A DNA stretch of 64,000 nt from Salinilacustrithrix sp003476595 (lineage in GTDB: Bacteria; Actinomycetota; Acidimicrobiia; Acidimicrobiales; Salinilacustritrichaceae), in NCBI GenBank assembly GCA_963972525.1, contig CAXAUZ010000012.1, positions 55,768-119,767 of the forward strand, written 5' to 3'. The position numbers were made by a program, and so were the translations under genes. Below, in pieces: positions 1 to 8,885 of this stretch (positions are counted from its first letter, which is position 1; each line of letters opens with the position of its first letter). The notes under the pieces are model-generated. The model searched no databases. It saw only the letters and a program-made list of their open reading frames with translations, and was not told the origin of the DNA.

Positions 1-2
1 TC

Positions 3-308
3 TACCCTCAGGAGGCCGAGAACGTCCTGGCCATGCACCCCAAGGTGTACGACGTGGCCGTGTTCGGCGTGCCCAACGAGGACTTCGGCGAGGAGGTCAA
101 GGCCGTCGTGCAGCCGGCCGAGGGCACCGAGCCCTCCCCGGAGCTGGCGCGCGAGCTCATCGCCTTCTGCCGCGAGAAGCTGGCCGACGTGAAGTGCCCC
201 CGCTCGATCGACTTCCGCGACGAGCTGCCCCGCCACCCCACCGGCAAGCTCTACAAGCGCCTGCTCAAGGACGAGTACTGGCAGGGCCACGACTCCGGCA
301 TCATCTGA
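3..308 (+). CDS. Acyl-CoA synthetase (AMP-binding), C-terminal fragment
   Basis: The last 101 codons of a gene that begins left of the window; the frame is open from base 3. The product matches the small C-terminal lid domain of the ANL (acyl-CoA/AMP ligase) superfamily: a YPQEAENVL-like stretch that in full enzymes follows the hinge, then a VFGVPNEDFGEEVKAVV segment, and near the end a PTGKLYKR motif whose lysine is the conserved adenylation lysine. Full enzymes of the family activate a carboxylic acid with ATP and then transfer it to CoA. The substrate cannot be read from this fragment. It converges on the MFS gene across 71 bp. Confidence 0.9.
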   Translation, partial: YPQEAENVLAMHPKVYDVAVFGVPNEDFGEEVKAVVQPAEGTEPSPELARELIAFCREKLADVKCPRSIDFRDELPRHPTGKLYKRLLKDEYWQGHDSGII

Positions 309-343
309 GCCGTTCGTCGGCCCTGGCGGGCCTCCTCACTTCT

Positions 344-372
344 GGAGTTGTTCGGCAGAGCCTCACAACTCC
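344..372. terminator. Possible bidirectional terminator hairpin
   Basis: Eight-base inverted repeat GGAGTTGT (344-351) and ACAACTCC (365-372) with a 13-base loop, lying between two converging genes. There is no clear T-run. The call rests on position and stem alone. Confidence 0.35.
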
Positions 373-379
373 CAGCGGG

Positions 380-1576
380 TCACGATGTGCCTCGCGAGGC
401 CACCACGAGGGACCGCCCGTAGACGACGCCGGCTGCGGCCAGCGCGGAGGCCAGGCCGGCGAGCAGCCAGGCCAGGCCGTAGCCGGCGGAGTCCACGACC
501 ACGCCGAACAGGATCGGCCCGGTCAGCGCGCCCACGTAGACGCCGGTCTGGGTGATGCCGGTCGCAGCCGCCGGGGCCGTCGGGTTGAGACGGACCACGG
601 CGAGGTTGAACAGGCCCGGCCACGCCCAGCCCGAGCCGAAGGCCACCAGTGCGCCGAGCAGGTGGGTGGGGACGAGGCCGGGCGCGAGCAGGAAGTAGCC
701 GAGCGCCCCGCCGGCGAGCAGCACCGAGACGACCGGCAGGTGGCGGCCGCCCCGCCGGTCGGCTCTGGCGCCGACCACGAGCCGCATGGCGATGCCGGCG
801 GCGCTGCCGAGGGTGAGGACCACGCCGGCTGCGGACTCCCCCAGGCCGGCCTCGACGCCGGCGGACACCACGAAGGTGGCCAGGGTCCCGTTCGCCGCCG
901 CGGCGAAGCCCACCGCGGCCGCCAGCACCACCAGCGGACCGATGGGGACGTCGGCCCGTCGGCCGGCCGGGCGCCGTCCACCAGCCGGCACCGCAGCGAC
1001 CGGCACCGCGATGGCGGCTGCGGCTGCCCCCAGCGAACCGGCAGCGAAGGCCCACCGCCACCCGACCGTGACGGCGATGGCGGGGACGGCCAGCCCGCCG
1101 AGCAGCGTGGCGCCCGGCATGCCGGCCTGCTTCACGGCCAGCGCCCAGCCCTGCCGGGTGGGATGGATCCCCTTGGCCAGCAACAGGTTGGCCCCGACCT
1201 GGGCGAGGGAGTTCGCCGGTCCGGCCACCAGCAGCGAGAGCAGCAGCCAGGCGTACCCCGGCGAGAGCGCGAGCGTCGCCTGCAGCACCGCGGAGGCGAT
1301 GGCCGCGCTGCGCATCGCCCGCCCCGGGCCGACCCGCTCCGCGAGGCGGCCCATGAGCGCGCTCGCCACGGCCGCCGCGCCGAAGAACGCGCCGGACGCG
1401 ACGCCGAGGCGGGTGGCGCCGAGCTCCACGTCCCGCCCGATCTGCACGGCGAGGGCACCGGTCATGAACACGGGCAGCGTCCCGACCAGCGCCACCGAGA
1501 CCGCCGCCAGCTGCAGGCGGCGTTCGGTGACGCCCGGGACCAGCGAGCCGTCGGGTGGCGCCGGCGCCTCGGTCAC
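380..1576 (-). CDS. MFS transporter
   Basis: 398-residue hydrophobic protein with about 12 membrane segments and the usual two-half layout of the major facilitator superfamily, including a GRLAERVGPGRAM-like loop 2-3 motif in the N-terminal half and GARADRRGGR in the C-terminal half. The family moves small molecules by proton or substrate exchange; the substrate here is unknown. The GTG start at 1576 overlaps the TGA stop of the upstream LOG gene (GTGA), so translation is probably coupled. This start gives a short hydrophilic N-terminus before the first helix. An open frame continues far upstream antisense to other genes and is not used. Confidence 0.85.
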   Translation of the reverse strand: MTEAPAPPDGSLVPGVTERRLQLAAVSVALVGTLPVFMTGALAVQIGRDVELGATRLGVASGAFFGAAAVASALMGRLAERVGPGRAMRSAAIASAVLQATLALSPGYAWLLLSLLVAGPANSLAQVGANLLLAKGIHPTRQGWALAVKQAGMPGATLLGGLAVPAIAVTVGWRWAFAAGSLGAAAAAIAVPVAAVPAGGRRPAGRRADVPIGPLVVLAAAVGFAAAANGTLATFVVSAGVEAGLGESAAGVVLTLGSAAGIAMRLVVGARADRRGGRHLPVVSVLLAGGALGYFLLAPGLVPTHLLGALVAFGSGWAWPGLFNLAVVRLNPTAPAAATGITQTGVYVGALTGPILFGVVVDSAGYGLAWLLAGLASALAAAGVVYGRSLVVASRGTS

Positions 1577-2211
1577 GGCTCGATCCACTTCGGTTCGACG
1601 CGGGGCTCGTGGGCGTCGAGCAGGTCGAGGAGCGCCGCGACGGACGGGGCGCAGTAGAGCTGCTCGCGGTTCGCGGCGCCGACGAAGCCGTCCGCCACCG
1701 TGCGGTCGAAGAAGGCGAACAGGTCGTCGTAGTAGCCGCCGACGTCGAGGAAGCCGATCGGGTTGTCGTGCAGGCCGATCTGGGCCCAGGTCGCGACCTC
1801 GGCCATCTCCTCGAGGGTGCCCAGGCCACCGGGGAGCACGACGTAGCCGTCGGCCAGGTCGTGGAACCTGGCCTTGCGGGCGTGCATGTCCGCGGTGTGC
1901 TCCACCTCGAACGTGCCCCGGTGGTGGGCGCGCTGGGGCGATGCCGTCACGCCGTCGGGGAACAGGCCGGCGGGCAGGACGCCGATGACGTGGCCGCCGG
2001 CGTCGAGCGCGCCCGTGGCCAGGGCGCCCATGAGCCCGGCCGAGCCCCCGCCGTAGACCACGGTGATCCCACGCTCGGCGAGGGTGCGGCCCAGCTCGTC
2101 CGCGGCGGCGACGAAGGCCGGGTCCCGGCCGGGCGACGACCCGCAGAACACGCAGATCCGACCCAGGCGGGTCGGTCGATCGGCAGCGCTCCTGGACGGT
2201 CCGGTGGGCAC
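1573..2211 (-). CDS. LOG family (TIGR00730) nucleoside 5'-monophosphate phosphoribohydrolase
   Basis: 212 residues, the usual LOG length. The Rossmann-type start RICVFCGSSPG, the YGGGSAGLMG loop and the diagnostic PGGLGTLEE motif are all present. LOG proteins cleave the ribose-phosphate from nucleoside monophosphates; plant-associated and mycobacterial members release active cytokinins, while others act on AMP-like nucleotides. The GTG start at 2211 is supported by a TAGCGT box six bases upstream, suggesting a leaderless mRNA. It is the first gene of a two-gene unit with the MFS transporter, so an exported product of this hydrolase is possible (inference). Older annotations of the family as lysine decarboxylase are wrong. 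Confidence 0.88.
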   Translation of the reverse strand: MPTGPSRSAADRPTRLGRICVFCGSSPGRDPAFVAAADELGRTLAERGITVVYGGGSAGLMGALATGALDAGGHVIGVLPAGLFPDGVTASPQRAHHRGTFEVEHTADMHARKARFHDLADGYVVLPGGLGTLEEMAEVATWAQIGLHDNPIGFLDVGGYYDDLFAFFDRTVADGFVGAANREQLYCAPSVAALLDLLDAHEPRVEPKWIEP

Positions 2212-2236
2212 CGCCCGACGCTACCGTCGGCCCCCG
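2212..2236. promoter_or_regulatory. Overlapping divergent leaderless promoters (LOG / GDPD)
   Basis: Only 25 bp separate the two start codons. On the minus strand TAGCGT (2223-2218) lies 6 bp before the GTG of the LOG gene. On the plus strand TACCGT (2222-2227) lies 9 bp before the ATG of the glycerophosphodiesterase. The two -10 boxes share the TA at 2222-2223. No clear -35 elements are seen. Confidence 0.55.
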
Positions 2237-2995
2237 ATGCCCTCGTTCCCGTTCCTCGACCACCCCGGGCCGATCCCGTTCGCCCACCGGGGCGGCGCCT
2301 CGGAGGCGCCGGAGAACAGCCTCCCCGCGTTCCAGCACGCCATCGACCTCGGCTTCCGCTACCTGGAGACCGACGTCCACGCCACCGCCGACGGGGTCCT
2401 CGTGGCCTTCCACGACGACGTGCTCGACCGGGTCACCGAGCACCGGGGGCGCATCGACGAGCTCACCTGGTCCGAGGTCGCCGACACCCGGATCGACGGC
2501 CGGGAGCCGATCCCGCTGCTCGAGGACATCCTCACCACCTGGCCCGACGCACGGGTGAACATCGACCCCAAGGCCGACTCCGCCGTCGAGCCCCTCGTCG
2601 AGGTCCTGCGCCGCACCCGCGCGATCGACCGGGTCTGCGTCGGGTCCTTCTCCGACGAGCGGATCGACCGGGTGCGCGACGCCCTCGGCCCCGAGCTGTG
2701 CACCGGCATGGGCCCCGACGAGTTCGTCGGCCTCATCCGCGCCTTCCAGGGCGAGGACGTCACCTTCCGGTCCCAGGCCGCCCAGATCCCGCCCCGGGAC
2801 CACGAGGGCCGGCCGCTGGCCAGCCGCGAGCTGGTCGAGGTCGCCCACGCCAACGGGATCGTCGTGCACGTCTGGACCATCGACGACCCCGACGAGATGC
2901 GCTCGCTGCTCGACGCCGGCGTCGACGGGATCATGACCGACCGGCCCGCCGTGCTCCGCGAGGTCTTCGAGGCGCGGGGGATCTGGCACCCGTGA
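2237..2995 (+). CDS. Glycerophosphodiester phosphodiesterase (GDPD family)
   Basis: 252 residues, a single GDPD TIM-barrel domain with no signal peptide. The catalytic patches are clear: AHRGGASEAPENSLPAF near the N-terminus, ETDVHATADGVLVAFHDD with metal-binding acids and histidine, and VHVWTIDDPDEM with GVDGIMTDRP near the C-terminus. The family hydrolyses glycerophosphodiesters to glycerol-3-phosphate and an alcohol, feeding phospholipid turnover. The ATG at 2237 follows a TACCGT box by 9 bp. The stop overlaps the GTG of the acyl-CoA synthetase behind it, so the two are cotranscribed. Confidence 0.9.
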   Translation: MPSFPFLDHPGPIPFAHRGGASEAPENSLPAFQHAIDLGFRYLETDVHATADGVLVAFHDDVLDRVTEHRGRIDELTWSEVADTRIDGREPIPLLEDILTTWPDARVNIDPKADSAVEPLVEVLRRTRAIDRVCVGSFSDERIDRVRDALGPELCTGMGPDEFVGLIRAFQGEDVTFRSQAAQIPPRDHEGRPLASRELVEVAHANGIVVHVWTIDDPDEMRSLLDAGVDGIMTDRPAVLREVFEARGIWHP

Positions 2996-4494
2996 AGGTC
3001 CCCCTCACCACCCTCGACCTGCTCACCCGCGCCCGCCGCTACTTCCCCGACCGGATCGGGGTGATCGACGGCGACCGGCAGTGGACCTACGCCGAGTTCG
3101 CCGACCGCTGCGACCGCCAGGCGAGGTACCTCACCGACGAGCTCGGCGTGCAGCGGGGCGACGTCGTGGCCTGGCTGTGCGGCAACACCCACGAGCTGCT
3201 CGAGGCGTACTACGGCGTGCTGCTCGCCGGCGCCGTGCTGCTCCCCCTCAACATCCGCCTGGCCCCCGCCGAGCTGCGCACCGTGCTGGACCAGTCCGGC
3301 GCGACGGTGCTGTTCCGCCACCCCGACCAGACCGATCCGGAGGCACCGATCCGCCAGGTCGTGCTCGACGCGGGCTTCGAGGAGGCGCTCGCCCGCCAGG
3401 CGGCCGGCGCGGTCGAGCCCGACGTCCGCGACGAGGACGACCCGGCGGAGATCTTCTTCACCAGCGGCAGCACCGGGATGCCCAAGGGCGCCGTGCTCAC
3501 CCACCGGAACCTGTACCTCCACGCCGTCCACAACGCGCTCACCAACGCCATCACCGGCGACGACGTCATCCTTCACCTGGTGCCGCTGTTCCACGTCAAC
3601 GGCTGGGGCACCCCGCACTACCTGACCGGCCTCGGCGGCACCCACGTGATGCTCCCCCGCTTCGACGCAGGCGAGGTCCTGCGCCTGATCGAGGCCCACG
3701 GCGTCACCCGCCTGTTCGCCGTGCCCGCCATGGTGCGGATGCTGCTCGACCACCCCGACGCGGCCACCCGGGACCTGTCCTCGGTGCGGACCGCGTCGAT
3801 CGGCGGGGCGCCCGTGAGCCCGGCGATGCTCACCGAGATCGAGACCGCGTTCGGGTGCACGGCGATCTGCGGCTACGGCATGACCGAGGCCAGCCCGACC
3901 CTCACCCGCTCACTGGACAAGCCCGGCGAGGCACCCTCCGCCGAGCGGCGCTCCACCACCGGCCTGCCCATCGTCGGCGCCGACGTGCGGGTGCTCGGCG
4001 ACGGCGACGTCGAGGTCCCCTGGGACGGGGAGACCGTGGGCGAGGTGTGCGCTCGCTCCAACCACGTCATGGCCGGCTACCTGGATGCCCCCGAGGCCAC
4101 GGCCGAGGTGATCCGGGACGGCTGGCTGCGCACCGGGGACCTGGCCATCGTGCGACCCGACGGCTACCTGCAGATCGTCGACCGCAAGAAGGACCTGATC
4201 ATCAGCGGCGGCGAGAACATCGCCACCCCCGAGGTCGAGCACGCCCTCTGCGAGCACCCCGCCGTCCGCGAGGCCGCCGTGGTCGGCCGGCCCGACGCCC
4301 GCTGGGGCGAGGTGCCCGTCGCCTACGTGTCCCTGCACGCCGACGCCTCGACCGGCGAGGACGAGCTCATCGCCTTCGTCCGGGAGCGGCTCGCCCACTT
4401 CAAGGCACCCAAGGGCGTGGTCATCCTCGGCGAGCTGCCCAAGGTCGGCACCGGCAAGATCGACAAGAGCGGCCTCCGGGCGCGGGCGGACTAG
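2992..4494 (+). CDS. Acyl-CoA synthetase (AMP-forming, FadD-like)
   Basis: 500 residues, full ANL-ligase length. It shows the P-loop FFTSGSTGMPKGAVLTH, the GYGMTEASP adenine-binding motif, the GWLRTGDLA hinge aspartate region, DRKKDLIISGGENI, and PKVGTGKIDK with the catalytic lysine near the C-terminus. It should adenylate a fatty or aromatic acid and load it on CoA; residue patterns do not fix the substrate. The GTG start sits in a GTGA overlap with the stop of the glycerophosphodiesterase. The pair suggests lipid breakdown: one gene releases head groups, the other activates acids (inference). Confidence 0.92.
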   Translation: MKVPLTTLDLLTRARRYFPDRIGVIDGDRQWTYAEFADRCDRQARYLTDELGVQRGDVVAWLCGNTHELLEAYYGVLLAGAVLLPLNIRLAPAELRTVLDQSGATVLFRHPDQTDPEAPIRQVVLDAGFEEALARQAAGAVEPDVRDEDDPAEIFFTSGSTGMPKGAVLTHRNLYLHAVHNALTNAITGDDVILHLVPLFHVNGWGTPHYLTGLGGTHVMLPRFDAGEVLRLIEAHGVTRLFAVPAMVRMLLDHPDAATRDLSSVRTASIGGAPVSPAMLTEIETAFGCTAICGYGMTEASPTLTRSLDKPGEAPSAERRSTTGLPIVGADVRVLGDGDVEVPWDGETVGEVCARSNHVMAGYLDAPEATAEVIRDGWLRTGDLAIVRPDGYLQIVDRKKDLIISGGENIATPEVEHALCEHPAVREAAVVGRPDARWGEVPVAYVSLHADASTGEDELIAFVRERLAHFKAPKGVVILGELPKVGTGKIDKSGLRARAD

Positions 4495-4500
4495 TCACCC

Positions 4501-4839
4501 ATGCACCCCGGTCACGCCGAGCGGCTCGCCGAGGAGCGGGCCCGGACCGTGCGCCAGATCGAGTCGCTCCAGGAGAGCTTCGACGACATCGTCGCCGCGT
4601 CCGAGCAGGTCGCCATTGACGACGAGCACGACCCGGAGGGCCACACCATCGCATGGGAGCGCCAGCAGGTGGCCGCCCTGCTCACCTCGGCCCGGACCCG
4701 CCTCGGCGAGCTGGATCTGGCCATCCGGCGGGTCGAGGGTGGTGACTACGGCCGCTGCGAGGTCTGCGGGCGACCCATCCCCGACGAGCGCCTCGAGGCC
4801 GTCCCCACCGCCGCCACCTGCGTGTCCTGCGCGGACTAG
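4501..4839 (+). CDS. DksA/TraR-type C4 zinc-finger protein
   Basis: 112 residues. The N-terminal two thirds are a charged alpha-helical hairpin, probably a coiled coil, and the C-terminus has CEVC then 17 residues then CVSC, the exact spacing of the DksA/TraR C4 zinc finger. Related proteins bind in the RNA polymerase secondary channel; short actinobacterial members such as CarD-independent DksA-like proteins are less well understood. It lacks the DxxDxA tip typical of E. coli DksA, as far as I can see, so a full DksA role is uncertain. It starts 6 bp after the acyl-CoA synthetase stop and is probably in the same operon. Confidence 0.82.
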   Translation: MHPGHAERLAEERARTVRQIESLQESFDDIVAASEQVAIDDEHDPEGHTIAWERQQVAALLTSARTRLGELDLAIRRVEGGDYGRCEVCGRPIPDERLEAVPTAATCVSCAD

Positions 4840-4853
4840 TCACCTCGGGCTGG

Positions 4854-6263
4854 TCACAGCAGCACGTTCGGGTTCAGGATCCCGTCGGGGTCGAGGGCGG
4901 CCTTGATCGCCCGCATGCCGGCGACGTCCCCGGCGGCCCGGTCCCGCAGCAGCCACGCCCGCTTGGCCTTGCCGATGCCGTGCTCGGCGCTCACCGAGCC
5001 GCCGTCGGTCACCACCCGGCCGAGGACGGTATCGGCGACGGCATCCGGCGCAACACCAGCCGTGCCACTTCGGAGAGGGCCAGTTCCGGAAGGGGCGGGG
5101 GTCGAGGTGACGTTGACGTGGAGGTTGCCGTCGCCGAGGTGGCCGAAGATCCACACCCGTGCATCGGGGTCGACGGCGCGGATCAGGTCGGGGACCTGCT
5201 CGACGAAGCGGGCCAGGCGCGGCGAGGGCACCGTGACGTCGTACTTCCGAGGCACCCCGAGGTGGGCGATGGCCTCGGTGTGGACCTCCCGCACGTGCCA
5301 CAGGGCGGCGGCCCGGGCCGCGTCGGTGGCGACCGCCACGTCGAGCACACCCGGATGGGCATCCAGGGCCGCCGCGAGCGCGTCCGTCGGGTCGGGCGGC
5401 CCGACCGCCTCGACCACCACCTGCACCGGAGGCACCGGATCCAGCACGGGGGCGACGCCGGTCTGCTCCGCGACGAGGCGGGCCCCGTCGGCGAGCACCA
5501 GCTCGGCGGCCTCGAGCGTCGGAACCGCTCTGCGCAGGTGACCGATGAGGGAGACGGCGTCGGCCACCGTGGCCAGCCCGATCAGGCTGGTCACCGTCGG
5601 GCCGGCCGCCGGGACCAGGGCGAGGCGGACCCGGGTCACGACGCCGAGCGTGCCCTCGCTGCCGCAGAGCAGGCCGGCCAGGTCGTAGCCGGTGTTGTCC
5701 TTGACCAGCCCGTCCAGGCGGGACACGACGTCACCGGTGCCGAGCACCGCCTCCACGCCGAGCAGCTGGCGGCGCGTCGTGCCGTGGCGGAGCACCCGCA
5801 GGCCGCCGGCGTTGGTGGCGACCGTGCCGCCGATGGTGGCGGAGTCCCGCGCCGCCAGGTCGACGCCGTAGCGCCAGCCGGCATCCGCCGCCGCCCGCTG
5901 CACCGCGGCCAGGGTCTCCCCGGCGCCGGCGGTGAGCTGCCCGGCGTCGGTGTCGACCTCGGTGATGCCGGCCAGGCGCGAGGTGGAGAGCACCACCTCC
6001 CCGGCGAGGGGCACGCCGCCACCCACCAGGCCGGTGTTGCCGCCCTGGGGGACGAGCGCGATCCGGTCCCGGCGGCAGGCGGCGACGACCTCGGCCACCT
6101 CGTCGGTCGACCCGGGTCGCACCACCGCAGGCGAGGACCCGACGAAGCCGCCGGTCCAGTCCACGACGTGGGAGGCCACGACGTCGGGATCCACGAGCAC
6201 GTGCTCGTCGCCGACGACGGACCGCAGGGCGCGCAGCATCGAGCGCAGTCGGTGGTCCTCCAC
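4854..6263 (-). CDS. FAD-linked oxidase (D-lactate / D-2-hydroxyacid dehydrogenase type)
   Basis: 469 residues. The N-terminal PCMH-type FAD domain has PQGGNTGLVGGGVP (from residue 72) and SATIGGTVATNAGG. The C-terminal cap has GHLGDGNLHVN (from about residue 374) and SAEHGIGKAKR, which carry substrate and metal ligands in D-2-hydroxyglutarate and D-lactate dehydrogenases. It probably oxidises a D-2-hydroxyacid to the 2-oxoacid. An extra Pro/Gly/Thr-rich stretch follows the GDGNLH motif. The GTG at 6263 is chosen because CACACT lies 6 bp upstream; ATG at 6239 is the alternative. It is divergent from the gamma-glutamyltransferase-like gene. Confidence 0.88.
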   Translation of the reverse strand: MEDHRLRSMLRALRSVVGDEHVLVDPDVVASHVVDWTGGFVGSSPAVVRPGSTDEVAEVVAACRRDRIALVPQGGNTGLVGGGVPLAGEVVLSTSRLAGITEVDTDAGQLTAGAGETLAAVQRAAADAGWRYGVDLAARDSATIGGTVATNAGGLRVLRHGTTRRQLLGVEAVLGTGDVVSRLDGLVKDNTGYDLAGLLCGSEGTLGVVTRVRLALVPAAGPTVTSLIGLATVADAVSLIGHLRRAVPTLEAAELVLADGARLVAEQTGVAPVLDPVPPVQVVVEAVGPPDPTDALAAALDAHPGVLDVAVATDAARAAALWHVREVHTEAIAHLGVPRKYDVTVPSPRLARFVEQVPDLIRAVDPDARVWIFGHLGDGNLHVNVTSTPAPSGTGPLRSGTAGVAPDAVADTVLGRVVTDGGSVSAEHGIGKAKRAWLLRDRAAGDVAGMRAIKAALDPDGILNPNVLL

Positions 6264-6294
6264 CTGCCAAGTGTGCCCGGTACGGTCCGCCGGC
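6264..6294. promoter_or_regulatory. Divergent leaderless promoters (FAD oxidase / GGT-like)
   Basis: 31 bp separate two GTG starts. Minus strand: CACACT (6275-6270) is 6 bp before the oxidase start. Plus strand: TACGGT (6281-6286) is 8 bp before the GGT-like start. Neither gene has a Shine-Dalgarno sequence. Confidence 0.5.
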
Positions 6295-7887
<1,593 letters not shown>

Positions 7888-8009
7888 TCCAGGACCGGCG
7901 CGGATGCGTCACGCCCTCGCGCGGTTCGCTCTGGCGGCTTCGCCGCCGAGGGCCCGTGTCTCTGGGTCGCCTCGCCTGCCGGCTCGGCTCCTGCTGATCA
8001 GCCCGCGGA

Positions 8010-8831
8010 TCAGCTGGGGTCGGTGAAGGACGGGTCCCGCTTCTCGAAGCCCGACATCACGGCCTCGACCTGGTTGGGGCTCCCGATCAGCGCACCGATC
8101 TCGCGTCGCTCGTCGGCGAACTGCTGCTCGATCGGCACCAACCCGGACTGGTTCAGCAGGCGCTTGGCCGCCCGCACCGCGTCGGGGCTCTTGCCGGCGA
8201 TCTCGGCAGCGAGCGCCTTGGCCTCGGCGAGCGGGTCGGCGGCGACGCGGGTGGCGAGGCCGATGCGCACGGCCTCCTCGCCCTCGACCATGCGGCCGGT
8301 GAACGTGAGCTCCTTGGCGACGTCGAGGCCGACCAGGCGCCGCAGCATCCAGGTGCCGGTCATGTCGGGCACCAGGCCCCACTTGACCTCGAGGACGCTC
8401 ATGCGGGCGTCGGGGGCGATGATCCGGATGTCGGCACCAAGGGCGATCTGGATGCCACCGCCCAGGGCCACGCCGTGGATGGCGGCGATGACGGGCACCG
8501 GCACCTCCTGCCAGACGTGCGCGACCTGCTGGCCCAGGTGGGTGATGCGATCGCCGGTCTCGCCGATGGCGCCCATCGACGCCGTGTCGCCGTCGTCGGC
8601 CTTGGGCCCGTCGGCCATGGCCTGGAAGGAGCCGAAGTCGAGGCCGGAGCAGAACGCGCGGCCCTCACCGGAGAGCACGACGGCGCGGATGGACGGGTCG
8701 GCCTTCACCGTCTCACCGGCCTCGGCGATGGCGGCGAACATCGCGCCGTCCAGCGCGTTCATCTTGTCCGGGCGGTTCAGCCGGACGTGGGCCAGGCCGT
8801 CGGCGACGTCGATCTGGACGCGGTCGCTCAT
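8010..8831 (-). CDS. Crotonase-family protein, dienoyl-CoA isomerase-like active site
   Basis: 273 residues with the crotonase fold: LNRPDKMNALD, GRAFCSGLDFGS and an AAIHGVALGGGIQIALGAD oxyanion-hole region. In enoyl-CoA hydratase two glutamates are catalytic. Here the first is Gln128. Glu148 is kept, and Asp156 stands eight residues later, the arrangement of delta(3,5)-delta(2,4)-dienoyl-CoA isomerase. An isomerase role in oxidation of unsaturated acids is therefore more likely than hydration (inference). An AGGAG ribosome site lies 7 bp before the ATG. It follows the phytoene-desaturase-like gene by 54 bp on the same strand. Confidence 0.88.
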   Translation of the reverse strand: MSDRVQIDVADGLAHVRLNRPDKMNALDGAMFAAIAEAGETVKADPSIRAVVLSGEGRAFCSGLDFGSFQAMADGPKADDGDTASMGAIGETGDRITHLGQQVAHVWQEVPVPVIAAIHGVALGGGIQIALGADIRIIAPDARMSVLEVKWGLVPDMTGTWMLRRLVGLDVAKELTFTGRMVEGEEAVRIGLATRVAADPLAEAKALAAEIAGKSPDAVRAAKRLLNQSGLVPIEQQFADERREIGALIGSPNQVEAVMSGFEKRDPSFTDPS

Positions 8832-8885
8832 GTCTGCACTCCTGTCGGTGGGGCGGGTTCTGGTCCCGAGCGTTGCCAGTCTGGC

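Noticed and set aside
7993..8014. GCTGATC/GATCAGC inverted repeat between the GGT-like and crotonase genes
   Set aside because: A seven-base stem that overlaps the stop of the crotonase gene. It could be a terminator, but is too weak to list as a feature.
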